19,156 bases of DNA from Mycoplasmoidaceae bacterium (GCA_024427125.1 JAKSVN010000016.1:1-19156), one strand, 5' to 3'; counted from the stretch's first letter, positions 1-8,857 are shown. The notes: a model not told the origin generated them from the sequence alone. Translations and numbers: made by a program.

Positions 1-62
1 TTATAAACTCTAAATTTAATAGAACTTGAACCAGCATTAATAACTAAAATTTTCTTGTTCAT
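1..62 (-). CDS. ackA: Acetate kinase, N-terminal fragment (runs off left edge)
   Basis: Reading the minus strand from the ATG at 62-60 gives MNKKILVINAGSSSIKFRVY, the invariant N-terminal phosphate-binding strand of acetate kinases (VINAGSSSxKF). Only 20 codons are inside the window and the rest lies to the left. The enzyme interconverts acetyl phosphate plus ADP with acetate plus ATP in the cytosol, a main substrate-level ATP source in fermenting mycoplasmas. An AGGA ribosome binding site (73-70) sits 7 bases before the ATG and a TATAAT -10 box lies at 90-85. A 19-base inverted repeat (96-114) sits just upstream of the -10 box. Identification is firm for the family. Propionate kinase shares the motif but is less likely here. 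Confidence 0.9.
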   Translation of the reverse strand, partial: MNKKILVINAGSSSIKFRVY

Positions 63-84
63 ATTTTTTCCTATCAATACAAAG

Positions 85-90
85 ATTATA
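85..90 (-). promoter_or_regulatory. Probable -10 box of ackA
   Basis: TATAAT on the minus strand, 22 bases upstream of the ackA ATG. It would place the transcript start near 78 and leave a leader of about 16 bases carrying the AGGA site. No clear -35 is seen, which is usual in mycoplasmas. Confidence 0.6.
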
Positions 91-95
91 AACTT

Positions 96-114
96 TATTA
101 AGACTTTCTTAATA
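96..114. promoter_or_regulatory. Perfect 8-bp inverted repeat upstream of the ackA -10 box
   Basis: TATTAAGA (96-103), CTT, TCTTAATA (107-114). The arms are perfectly complementary around a 3-base centre. The site lies between the -35 and -10 positions expected for ackA, where a repressor dimer would block RNA polymerase. It could also be a chance AT-rich palindrome. The operator role is inferred. Confidence 0.35.
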
Positions 115-238
115 CTTATTATTTTTTGCAAAAAAATAATATTTTATAACATCCAAAAGACTAGATTTAATGCACCATCATGCTTGTTACTATAAAAATT
201 TATTGTTTAAATTTCTTTTTATAAGTAAAGGAAAAAGT

Positions 239-253
239 GGGAGGTGAATAACT
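239..253 (+). promoter_or_regulatory. Strong Shine-Dalgarno site that decides the AUA start at 254
   Basis: GGGAGGTG at 239-246 is the best Shine-Dalgarno match in the window and ends 7 bases before ATA at 254. The TTG at 272 lies 25 bases beyond the site, too far to be served by it. A possible -10 box, TATAAG, lies at 220-225. Confidence 0.6.
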
Positions 254-481
254 ATAAAAAAATTATCTTTATTGCAAAAAAAGAATAATTCTGGCGGTTC
301 ATTTTATGCAATCGCTTTAGGAATTGGTATCCTCGTATCAACTCTTTCAAGTTTAGTAATGAATGCTGTGAGTATGTCAAGACCTCAAACAGCACAAGCA
401 ACTAACTATGGCTTTCGCAGAACAACTATTATGCGTTTATCGCCAATTCCTAGCAGAAGTTCTTTCTCAATTTTAGGATAA
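254..481 (+). CDS. Small single-pass membrane protein, probable AUA start
   Basis: I do not recognise the family. From ATA at 254 the product is 75 residues beginning (M)KKLSLLQKKNN. A Lys-rich head is followed by a hydrophobic segment at roughly residues 17-38 and then a polar, basic, Ser/Arg-rich tail with no cysteine in lipobox position. The positive-inside rule predicts the N-terminus inside and about 35 residues outside. ATG is absent at the N-terminus. TTG at 272 would give 69 residues without a usable ribosome binding site, whereas ATA at 254 is ideally spaced from GGGAGGTG. AUA initiation is listed for code 4 but is rare. The gene stands alone between the divergent ackA and a terminator-like palindrome. 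Coding status rests on the ribosome binding site plus a sensible protein. Confidence 0.6.
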   Translation: MKKLSLLQKKNNSGGSFYAIALGIGILVSTLSSLVMNAVSMSRPQTAQATNYGFRRTTIMRLSPIPSRSSFSILG

Positions 482-524
482 ATTTTTGGAGAAATTTTCA
501 GTTAAAAACATACACTCCTAAGAT

Positions 525-560
525 AGTAAAAGTAATTAATTACTTTTACTTTTTAATTTT
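525..560 (+). terminator. 26-bp perfect palindrome with T-tract
   Basis: Arms 525-537 (AGTAAAAGTAATT) and 538-550 are exact reverse complements and are followed by a T-rich run (TTTTAATTTT). It lies between the small membrane gene and rpoD. An AT-only intrinsic terminator is the simplest reading. The stem has little GC, so termination may be weak. Confidence 0.5.
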
Positions 561-567
561 TAAGGGG

Positions 568-573
568 TATAAT
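568..573 (+). promoter_or_regulatory. -10 box of rpoD
   Basis: TATAAT preceded by GGGG and placed 25 bases before the rpoD ATG. It predicts a leader of about 19 bases containing AAGGA (582-586), 12 bases before the ATG. Confidence 0.65.
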
Positions 574-598
574 AGAAAGATAAGGACTAACAAAATCC

Positions 599-1945
599 AT
601 GGCTATAAAGACAAAGAAAAGTAAAAAAGTAGCAAATAAAAAGGCTACTAAAAAAGTTGTTGTCAAAAAAACAGCAAAAAAAGTAAATAAGAAACTTCCT
701 AAAAAAACTACAAAGAAGGCAAAAGTAGTTCATTCTACAGCACCTAGAATTCAAATTCTAGAATCTTATTCTAAACATAAGATGATATCTGAATTTGAAT
801 TTAAGGATATTGAAAAGAAGATCATTCAAACAGTAAAACTTAAAAAAAGAAGTAGAAATGTTGTTGTCTTAAACAAGATTTTCTCTGAGTTTGGTAGTTA
901 TGCACTAACTAAAGAACTAACTCAAAGACTTTTTAATGACATTGTTAAACAAGGCATTACTATTAAAGGCTATGAAGGCAAAAAATACTTTAGTATTGCT
1001 GATGCTGAAAAAATCTTATCAACTCAAAAATCACAAAAAGTAAGTAAGATTGTTACTCATGGTCCAAAAGGAAATGACTATGATGGTGTTAAATCATTCT
1101 TAACAACATTAGGTCAATCTAAGATGTTGTCTGCTGAACAAGAAGTAGAAATAGCAAAGCTATTAAATTCTAAAAATGAAATTGAAAGAAAATATGCTGT
1201 TGATCAATTAGTAACAAGTAACTTACGTTTAGTTACATCAATTGCTAAGAAATTCCTAAACCGTGGAATTGAATTTGAAGATTTAATTCAAGAAGGAACA
1301 ATGGGTTTAATGAAAGCCATTACTAAGTTTGATTACAAACTTGGTCATAAGTTCTCAACTTATGCAACATGATGAATTAGACAAGCAATCACTAGAGCTA
1401 TTTCTGATCAATCTAAGATTATTAGAATTCCTGCTCATATGATTGAAACAATTCATCGTGTAACAAATGCTGAAAAAGAATTAACACAAAGATTGGGTAG
1501 AGTTCCTACTATTGAAGAAATCACTGATGAGCTTGGTGGACAAGCAGCAGGATTCACAACTAGAAAAGTTGCTAACATTAAACGTATTCATATTGACCCA
1601 GTGTCTTTAGACAAAACTGTTGGTTCTGATGAAGACAGTCAAATCTCTGACTTTGTTAAAGAAGATGTTTTGACTTCTCCAGTTCAATATACAAAAGAAT
1701 CTTTATTGAAAGAAGATATCAACCAATTATTTAAAGTAACACTAACTCCTGAAGAAGAAAAGATTATGAGAATGAGATATGGTCTTGAACCATATACATA
1801 TGTTCACAGTCTTGATGAAGCTGCAGAAAAACTAAAAATTCCTCGTGAACAAGTTAGACAAATTGAAGCTAAAGCTACAAGAAAACTAAAACACCCATCA
1901 AAATCAAAGAAATTAAGAAGCTATATATTAGATGAACAGAATTAA
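599..1945 (+). CDS. rpoD: RNA polymerase main sigma factor (sigma-70/SigA type)
   Basis: The product is 448 residues when the UGA codons at 1370 and 1373 are read as Trp. They form the WW that begins the region 2.3/2.4 sequence [14 protein letters not shown], which melts and reads the -10 box. Residues 1-45 are a Lys-rich tail (repeated KK, KATKK) in place of acidic region 1.1. Region 1.2 lies near 165-190. Region 2 begins near 220 ([17 protein letters not shown]). Region 3 covers about 275-345. Region 4.2 carries the helix-turn-helix near 403-432, ending [22 protein letters not shown]. It directs core polymerase to -10/-35 promoters and is probably the only housekeeping sigma factor. The last 14 bases overlap trmK, and the order rpoD-trmK-nif3 is the conserved Firmicutes arrangement. 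Confidence 0.95.
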
Positions 1946-2585
1946 ACAACTAAGCAATTTAATTGACAAATGTCAATGCGTATATGATGTAGGATCAGAT
2001 CACGCATTGCTAGCTATTAATTTACTCAAAGATAAAACTGTTAAGCAAGTTGTTAATATTGAAAAGAACTGATTACCACATAATGCTGGTAAAGCTAATT
2101 TAGCTAAAAACCATTTAACAACTAAAACAATTAATGTTTTAAATAATGGTTTAATTGACATCACTAAAAAAGTCTTTATCCAACCTGATTACATTGTTAT
2201 TGCAGGAATGGGTGGAAAGACAATTATTGATATTCTAGAAAAGAGAGATAGCAATATCAACAGACAGGCAAAATATTTGTTAGAAGCAAATTGTGATGTT
2301 CATGAACTAAGAAAATACTTAGCTAAAAATAAATGAGAGATTTTGTATGAAATTGTTTGTTTGGATAGAACAAAGTTCTACCAAATTATTTGTGCAAAAC
2401 CTGGAAGCAATGTTAAGAAATTAACTGCATTTGATGCCTACTTTGGTTTATTAACAAAACAAAAAGATAAAAAGATGTGATTAAAGTTTGTAAAAGAAAC
2501 AAAGAAAAAAATTGAAGCTAAGAAGTTGCACAAAGTTTCAGCTTCTTTTGCAACTCTATACAAAGCAATTAAGGAAAAAATCTAA
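1932..2585 (+). CDS. trmK: tRNA (adenine-22-N1)-methyltransferase, TrmK family
   Basis: The 217-residue product has the TrmK pattern: SAM-binding VYDVGSDHALLAI (residues 17-29, with D19, G21 and D23-H24), IEKN near residue 50, and IAGMGG (90-95) as the second conserved loop. The C-terminal third is a Lys-rich helical arm, as in Bacillus YqfN. Family members methylate N1 of adenosine 22 in the tRNA D-loop using S-adenosylmethionine. The ATG at 1932 overlaps the end of rpoD by 14 bases, and the stop codon shares a base with the next ATG, so the genes are probably co-transcribed and translationally coupled. UGA is read as Trp in EKNW and NKW. The family call is firm. The modified base is taken from the family. 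Confidence 0.88.
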
Positions 2586-3349
2586 TGAAAATAAAAACAA
2601 TAACTAGCTATTTGCTAAAGCAATATCCTTTATCATTGCAAGAGGAATGAGATGAATCAGGTTTTCTAAACAAAGGAAATCTCGACCAAGAAATTAAAAA
2701 AGTTTTTACATGTTTAGATTTAAATGAGAAAATCGTTGATCAAGCAATTAAACAAAATGCTAAATTAATTGTTTCTCATCATCCAATCTTTACTAAGAAT
2801 CCTGATCACAAAATTTCTACATTCTATAAAAGGTTAATCTATAAGATTAAGGAAAATAAAATAACCGTCTTATCTTTACATACTTGTTTTGATAATTCTG
2901 ATATGGGAATGAATTTTCTAATTGGAACTAAACTTAGGTTAAGAAAATTAGGTTGATACAAAAAAGACAAATTTGTTATTGGTTCTTTTAGTAAAACCTT
3001 AAGCGTTAAAGAAATCGCCAACCAATTCAAAAAAACATTTAATGTTAGTTTACTAACAACTAATGCAAATGTTAATGACAAATTTAACAAAATAGTAATA
3101 TGTGCTGGTGCTGGTTTATCTGTGTTTGAACCAAAATATGATGAGTTAATTAAACAAAACGTTTTGTTAGTGACTGGAGATATCAAACATCATGGTTGAC
3201 AAGATTTGACTAACTATAAGTTAAAAGCATTAGATGTTGGCCATGATTTAGAAAATTGTTTCTGTGACTTTATGGCAAGTTTAATAAAACAAACATTTAA
3301 TGTTCCATGTCTATCAATCACAACAAGCAAAAAAGAAAAATCGATCTAA
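2585..3349 (+). CDS. Nif3-like metal-binding protein (YqfO/GTP cyclohydrolase I type 2 family)
   Basis: The product is 254 residues, the short two-lobe form without the PII-like insert seen in longer homologues. Likely metal-site residues are H65-H66 in VSHHPIF, the Asp in HTCFDNSD (near 100), and the His and Glu in the C-terminal GHDLEN. GDIKHHGW gives further conserved His residues. Nif3 proteins form toroidal hexamers with a dinuclear metal site. Their biochemical role is unsettled, and the common database label 'GTP cyclohydrolase 1 type 2' is weakly supported. The ATG overlaps the trmK stop by one base. Adjacency to trmK is conserved in Firmicutes. The gene ends in a converging terminator shared with nfu. 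Confidence 0.85.
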
Positions 3350-3365
3350 TTAGACCGATTTTTTT
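3336..3365. terminator. Shared bidirectional terminator between the Nif3 gene and nfu
   Basis: The arms AAAAATCGATCTAA (3336-3349) and TTAGACCGATTTTT (3350-3363) are complementary except for one pair. That pair is A-C in the plus-strand RNA and a G-U wobble in the minus-strand RNA. A-runs and T-runs flank both sides, so U-tracts follow the hairpin in both directions. Both flanking genes stop inside it. Confidence 0.75.
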
Positions 3366-3601
3366 GTTGTAAAGATTACATCTTTTATTTCTGGATGGAC
3401 TTGCATCATGTTTGCCTTAATTCCATATGTATAAGTTACATCAAAACTCATACAACCAATACAATGACCAGAAATTTCTAATGTTAAAACTCCATCTTTT
3501 AAGCTAACGAAGTTAACATCACCACCATCAGCATTAATAAATGGCTTAATTGATTCTAATTCTTTTCTTATTTCTTCGATAAGAGTTTTAGTATCTTTCA
3601 T
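3350..3601 (-). CDS. Nfu/NifU C-terminal domain iron-sulfur scaffold or carrier protein
   Basis: The 83-residue product consists of a single NifU C-terminal domain (PF01106-like): N-terminal helix, then FINADGGDVNFVSL, GVLTLEISGHCIGC and a C-terminal HPEIKDVIF. C47 and C50 form the CxxC pair through which a dimer binds a bridging 4Fe-4S cluster. The usual Pro after the second Cys is Met here. Such proteins hand Fe-S clusters to target enzymes in the cytosol. It is the only convergent gene in the window. It has no Shine-Dalgarno site, and its -10 box lies only about 15 bases before the ATG, so the mRNA would be nearly leaderless. Small Nfu proteins of this type resemble Bacillus YutI. Confidence 0.85.
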   Translation of the reverse strand: MKDTKTLIEEIRKELESIKPFINADGGDVNFVSLKDGVLTLEISGHCIGCMSFDVTYTYGIKANMMQVHPEIKDVIFTTKKSV

Positions 3602-3609
3602 AGAATAGT

Positions 3610-3621
3610 TATAATATTATA
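3610..3621. promoter_or_regulatory. Palindromic shared -10 region for divergent nfu and leuS
   Basis: TATAATATTATA is a perfect 12-bp palindrome. It reads as TATAAT on the plus strand (3610-3615) towards leuS and on the minus strand (3621-3616) towards nfu. The intergenic gap is only 49 bases. Polymerase bound in one direction would occupy the other promoter. Confidence 0.6.
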
Positions 3622-3650
3622 TATTTAAGTGTAAAAAAGAATAAATTATT

Positions 3651-6035
3651 ATGTACAACCACAACTTAATTGAAAAAAACATAGCAAAATTCTGAAAAGA
3701 AAATGATATTTATCATTTTGATCCTAAAGCAAAAGGGACAAAATGTTATATCCTAGATATGTTTCCTTATCCATCTGGACAAGGTTTACATGTGGGACAC
3801 CCAAAAGGTTATACAGCTACTGATATTTATTCTAGATATAAAAGATTTAATGATTTTAATGTTCTTCATCCTATTGGATGAGATGCATTTGGTTTACCAG
3901 CAGAACAATATGCAATTCAAACAGGAAACCATCCAGCTGAATTTACAAAAAAGAATATTGAAGTATTTAGAACACAACTTCAATCATTAGGATTTAGTTT
4001 TGATTATGGTAAAGAAGTAAATACTACTGATCCGAATTATTACAAATGAACACAATGAATCTTTTCAAAATTATTTGAAAAGGGTTTAGCTGAAATCAAA
4101 GATGTCGATGTTAATTGGTGTGAAGAACTTGGAACAGTTTTATCTAACGAAGAAGTAATTGTTGAAAATGGCAAGATGGTTTCTGAACGTGGTTCTTACC
4201 CAGTAGTTAAGAAACCAATGCGTCAATGAGTTTTAAAGATTACGAAGTATGCTGATAAATTACTTGAAGGTTTAAATGATCTTGATTGACCTGAAAATCT
4301 TAAAACAATTCAACGTACATGAATTGGTAAATCAATTGGAACTAATATTAAATTTAAAGCTAATGATTTATCATTAGAAGTCTTTACAACAAGACCTGAT
4401 ACTATTTATGGTGTTACATTTATAGCTATTGCTCCTGAAAATAAATTAGTTACAAAACTAACAACTAAAGATAATGCTAAGGCTGTTAAGCAATATATTG
4501 AAACAGCTAAAGCTAAAACATTATTACAAAGACAAGAAGGAAAAGAAAAGACTGGAGTCTTTACAGGTAGCTATGCTGTCAATCCAATCAACAATAAAAA
4601 AGTTCCAATCTTTGTTGCAGACTATGTTTTAAATGATTATGCCAATGGCATTGTCATGGGTGTGGCATCTGCAGATAAACGTGATTATGACTTTGCTAAG
4701 GTTCATAAATTAGATATTGTTCCTGTAATTGAAGGCAAAGAAAAATGTATTACCACAGATGGTAAACATATTAATTCTGACATACTTAATGGTTTAAACA
4801 TTAAACAAGCAATAGACAAGATTAATAAATTTATTATTGAACACAAACTTGGTTCAACTACTATTAACTACAAGTTAAAAGATTGAATTTTCTCTAGACA
4901 AAGATATTGAGGTGAACCATTTCCAATTTACTTTGACAAAAATGGTAAACCACACTTAATTGATCAATTGCCTGTTAAATTACCTGAATGTAAAAACTTT
5001 AAACCATCTAAAGATGGAAGAAGTCCACTTGCTAATTTAGATAATTGATTAAAAGTAGAAGGTGGAATAAGAGATACAAACACAATGCCACAATGAGCTG
5101 GTAGTTGCTGATATTATTTGGCTTATTTACTAAAACAAGATAATGGTAGTTATCTTGACTTAGATTCAAAAGAAGCTAAAGATTTATTCAAACATTGATT
5201 ACCTGTTGATTTATATGTTGGTGGACAAGAGCATGCTGTTCTACACTTATTGTATGCTAGATTCTGACATAGATTCTTGTATGACATTGGTGTTGTTCCT
5301 ACAAAGGAACCATTCCAAAAAGTTGTTAACCAAGGAATGATTTTAGGAACTAATGGTGAAAAGATGTCTAAGTCTAGAGGTAATGTCATTAATCCAAATG
5401 AAATTGTTAAGAATTTGGGTGCTGACACATTAAGACTTTATGAAGTCTTTATGGGACCATTAACTGCTACAATGCCATGATCTGATGATGGATTAATGGG
5501 TTGTAGAAAATGATTAGATAGAGTTTATAACTTGTTTACAAGTGATAAACCATTTGGCAAACCAGATCAAGAATTAACTGTTGCTTATCATGCCTTTGTT
5601 AAAGAAGTAACTGATGCAATCAATGATTACAAATTTAACATTGCTATTAGCAAAATGATGGTTTATATTAATGCTTGCTACAAAGCAAAAACACTTTGTA
5701 AAGATCAACTTGTAGGATTCTTAACTGTGTTAAGTTGTTTTGCTCCTTTCATTGCAGAACACTTATATCAAAAATTAACAAACAAGGAAACATCAATAAC
5801 TAAAGATTGCACTTGACCAAAATATGATGCAAAATATTTAGTTGCTAAAACATATGTTTTACCAATTCAAATTAATGGTAAATTAAGAGACACTCTAGAA
5901 GTTGACGCTAATGCTTCACAAGAAGAAATTGTTAAATTAGCATTAACTAGTGAAAAAATAAAAAATCTAATTGGTAACAAACCAATTAAGAAGACAATCT
6001 TTGTTAAAGGAAAGATTTTAAGTTTCATTATTTAA
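3651..6035 (+). CDS. leuS: Leucyl-tRNA synthetase
   Basis: The 794-residue product is a class Ia synthetase that charges tRNA-Leu using ATP. The N-terminal Rossmann half has [13 protein letters not shown] with HVGH (the HIGH motif) at residues 47-50. [15 protein letters not shown] follows. The CP1 editing domain carries TTRPDT at about 246-251, needed to hydrolyse mischarged tRNA, so editing appears retained. [10 protein letters not shown] puts KMSKS at about 571-575. The anticodon-binding C-terminal half is somewhat short. Many UGA codons are read as Trp, and UGG is also used (DVNWCEE). The ATG at 3651 is the first in frame after the -10 box. No good Shine-Dalgarno site precedes it. No T-box fits in the roughly 30-base leader. 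Confidence 0.96.
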
Positions 6036-6037
6036 TT

Positions 6038-7378
6038 ATGAAGTTCTCATCATTAACATTAAAGCTTTGGCTTTATACAGCTTTAACTAATAATCATTTT
6101 GTTGAACTAACTCCTGTTCAAGAAAAGACTTTTAAATTAGTTAATCAAGGTAATAACGTAGTTATTTCTGCTCCAACAGGATCAGGAAAAACATTATGTT
6201 ATTTATTACCTATCCTTAATAATATTGATGAGAACAATAGAAACATACAATATATTATTGTTGCACCAACTAAAGAGTTAGTTTGACAAATTTATAACAA
6301 CATCCTTGCTCTTACTAAATTTAACAAAACAATTAAAATTGTTTTACTAGACAAAAATGAAAAGATTGATAATTTGGTTAAAAACCCTAGTCAAATTGTA
6401 ATTGCTACAGTAGAAAAGATAAGACAAGCAATTGCAAAGGGTGTTAACTTTAAATATTTAAAACAAATTGTTTTAGATGAAGCAGACATGTTAATTGACT
6501 ATGGTTTTGTTAATTCAATTAATGACATGTTTTCTAAGCTTAATCTATATACAAATGACGTACAAAAGGTCTTCTGCTCTGCATCAATACATAGTAATGT
6601 AAGTAACACATTTAAGCATGCTGTTAAAAACCTAACAAGCATTCAACTAGAAAAGAATATTTTTGAAAATAAACAGATAAAACACTGTGTTGTTTATCAA
6701 AAAGATAATAGCGATCCATATCAAACACTAGAACAACTAATTGATATCATCAATCCATATATATGTATAGTGTTTGCTAACACTAAACAAGAAGTAGAAA
6801 AAATTTATTCTATGCTTTTAGCAAAAGGCCTTGAAGTAGGAATGCTACACAAAGACATGGAAACTAGAGATAGAAAACAAATGTTTTCTAAACTTAACAA
6901 TAATGAATTTAAATACCTAGTAGCAACTGACCTAGCTTCAAGAGGGCTGGATATAGATGGTGTTAGTGAAGTAATTTCTTTTGGTTTACCAAAAGAAGAT
7001 ATCTGATATTTACACCGTTCAGGTAGAACCGGACGTGGTAAATATACAGGGAATAGTTATGTTATCTATGACAGGAAATATGATTATCAAATTTCTCGTT
7101 TAGAACATAAAGTAAACTGATCATATTATTTAATAAATAATGGTCGTATGATTGAAAAGAAAATAAACATTCGTAAATCTAAACCAGTTGTGGATTTAGA
7201 AATGAAAAAAGAAATTTCTAAACTCTATAACAAGAAGAACCAAAAGGTTAAACCTGGTTATAAGAAAAAACTTAAACAACAAATCTATAAGATGAAGCAA
7301 AAAGCTAAACATAAATATTTAGAAGAAAAATACAACAAGATCAGAAAAGAAAGTTATAAACAAAGAAAGGGGCATTAA
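6038..7378 (+). CDS. DEAD-box ATP-dependent RNA helicase
   Basis: The 446-residue product begins 2 bases after leuS stops. Ordered motifs: Q-motif ELTPVQEKTF (about 25-34), Walker A APTGSGKT (45-52), motif Ia PTKELVWQ, DEAD (147-150), SAS in place of SAT (181-183), ASRGLDID, and HRSGRTGR (326-333). Residues from about 370 onward are a Lys-rich basic tail (KKLKQQIYKMKQKAKHK), of the kind that gives non-specific RNA affinity in CsdA/DbpA-type helicases. It unwinds short RNA duplexes, probably in ribosome assembly or mRNA turnover. Two UGA codons (6284 and 7004) encode Trp, so it is not a broken gene. Which mycoplasma paralogue it matches (the MG308 or MG425 type) I cannot settle. No cold-shock element is seen. 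Confidence 0.93.
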
Positions 7379-7379
7379 T

Positions 7380-8717
7380 ATGGAATTTAATAAACCAATT
7401 AACAAGAAAGCTTTATTAATTAAAGCTAAAGCTGGAAACAAGAATGAAATCACAACAGAAGGTAACACTATAACTTTTAGTTTTACTAAAAGTCCAATGT
7501 GTACTAGATTATTTACAAGAAAACTATCAACTACTTTATTAAAGTACAAGGATAAGGATGTTACTTTTGATCTTGGTAGTTTCCTAGATCATTACAAAGT
7601 AAATTGTGGATATTCTCTAGCAACAATTATTCTTACAAAGCTTCAAGCATTTTGTGGAAAACTTTTCACATTAAAAACAAATGCTAGGAAAAATAACATA
7701 AATGTTATCTACAATGCAAAATACAAAGATCTTGTCTATAGCGCATATACAACATCATTTGGATTTAACCTAGCAAGACACTATCAAATTTTGCCTGCTA
7801 ACTATTTAGGCATAGCAGACTTTGTTAAGGAAATTAAGAAAGTTATGCCTGCCACAGGAAACAAAGCTCTAAAAGTTAAAATTTTAACTTTATCTGATCT
7901 AAAGAAAGAAAAAATGGGCTTAATTCAAGCAGTAAACAAAGGTAGTGATGAACCAGCTGCTATGGTGGTTCTTGAATACCTAAATAACAAAGCAAGCAAG
8001 GACATCCTTGCTTATGTAGGAAAAGGAATGATGTATGATGCTGGTGGTTATGAAATAAAACCAAACAGATATATGGAAAATATGAACCAAGACATGGCTG
8101 GTGCAGCTTCTGTCTTTGGCACAATGTTTGCTCTTGCTTCTATGAAGCAAAAAGTAAATGTTGTGGGATTCTTGCCACTTGCTAAAAATATGATTTCTGA
8201 CCGTTCTATGGTTGTTGGTGATGTTTATACATCAACTACTGGTAGAACTGTAGAAATCACTTCTCCAGACTCTGAAGGAAGAATGATCCTAGCTGATGCA
8301 ATTGGCTATGCAAATAAGCACTATAAAATAACAAAGTTATTTTCTGTTGCTACTTTAACGGGTCTGTCTGAAGTTGCTTTTGGTGACTTTGCAACACCTT
8401 TCTGATCAACATCAGAAGCTACTGTTAAAGCTATACAAAATGCTGCAGAATTATCAGGAGATGGTGTTATTAGTCTAAGACTATATCCTGAATATACTGA
8501 GTCTGTAAACAAGTCTAGTGCAATTGCTGATTGCACTAATGGAGTCAAGGAAAGAAATTGCTCTAATGGTGTAGCAGCAGCATTCTTAAAGGAATTCTGT
8601 GCTTGCAAAGACTTTACTCACTTTGACATAGCTGGAACTCATGTTTATAAGAAGCATCCAGTAAATGTTCTAAGTTTTATGATGTATTTATTTGCTGTAA
8701 ATCACTTTAAAAACTAA
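7380..8717 (+). CDS. pepA: Leucyl aminopeptidase, M17 family
   Basis: The 445-residue product starts one base after the helicase stop, with GGGG (7368-7371) as the ribosome binding site. The C-terminal catalytic domain keeps all M17 active-site residues with the spacing of bovine lens aminopeptidase: K215, D220, K227 (catalytic), D238, D297, E299 and R301, a constant offset of 35. The signature NTDAEGR reads SPDSEGR, with metal-binding D and E intact. The N-terminal domain (about 1-150) is divergent. The enzyme is a cytosolic hexameric two-metal exopeptidase releasing N-terminal amino acids, which suits a peptide-scavenging mycoplasma. In several mycoplasmas M17 enzymes also moonlight on the surface, but nothing here shows that. 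One UGA (8403) encodes Trp. Confidence 0.92.
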
Positions 8718-8740
8718 TATCTTTTAAAAATAAAAACCGT

Positions 8741-8767
8741 GCGTGTGCGTAAAAGCACACGCTTTTT
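8741..8767 (+). terminator. Strong intrinsic terminator after the aminopeptidase gene
   Basis: GCGTGTGC (8741-8748), loop GTAAAA, GCACACGC (8755-8762), then TTTTT. The 8-bp stem has 6 GC pairs and stands out sharply from the AT-rich surroundings. It closes the leuS-helicase-pepA unit before the division cluster. Confidence 0.9.
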
Positions 8768-8823
8768 AAATATTTATTACATAAATATTTACAAAAATTT
8801 TTTTATTTTTTTATTATTATGTA

Positions 8824-8829
8824 TATAAT
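8824..8829 (+). promoter_or_regulatory. mraZ: -10 box of the mraZ division operon
   Basis: TATAAT, 29 bases before the mraZ ATG. The predicted start near 8836 falls inside the first MraZ repeat. Upstream is a long T-rich tract without a clear -35. Confidence 0.65.
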
Positions 8830-8830
8830 A

Positions 8831-8857
8831 AGTGGGAGAAAGTGGAGAAAAGTGGGA
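8831..8857 (+). promoter_or_regulatory. MraZ operator: three AGTGG repeats at exact 10-bp spacing
   Basis: AGTGGGAGAA (8831-8840), AGTGGAGAAA (8841-8850) and AGTGGGAAAT (8851-8860). The core AGTGG recurs exactly every 10 bases, one DNA helix turn. This is the arrangement known for MraZ, which binds repeated TGGGA-type boxes upstream of its own gene; in mollicutes the box is AAAGTG-like. The repeats start one base after the -10 box and cover the transcript start and the ribosome binding site (GGAG 8844-8847). Autoregulation by MraZ is strongly suggested. Confidence 0.85.

Noticed and set aside
116..142. Imperfect T-run/A-run palindrome in the ackA upstream region, considered as a terminator
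   Set aside because: It lies between divergent genes where no transcript should end, and has a G/C centre with unequal T6/A7 runs. It is more likely promoter-associated AT tracts.
239..246. AAAGTGGGAGGTG before the small membrane gene, considered as an MraZ box
   Set aside because: Only one AGTGG core is present, without the 10-bp repeats. It is better explained as a strong Shine-Dalgarno site.
2839..3186. Open frame on the minus strand inside the Nif3 gene
   Set aside because: It lies antisense to a recognised gene, has no ribosome binding site, and its hydrophobic, Leu/Ser-rich composition is typical of the complement of AT-rich coding DNA.
3622..3650. T-box or other leader regulation ahead of leuS
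   Set aside because: The leader is only about 30 bases, with no room for a T-box stem or antiterminator. The same holds for asnS (about 20-base leader).
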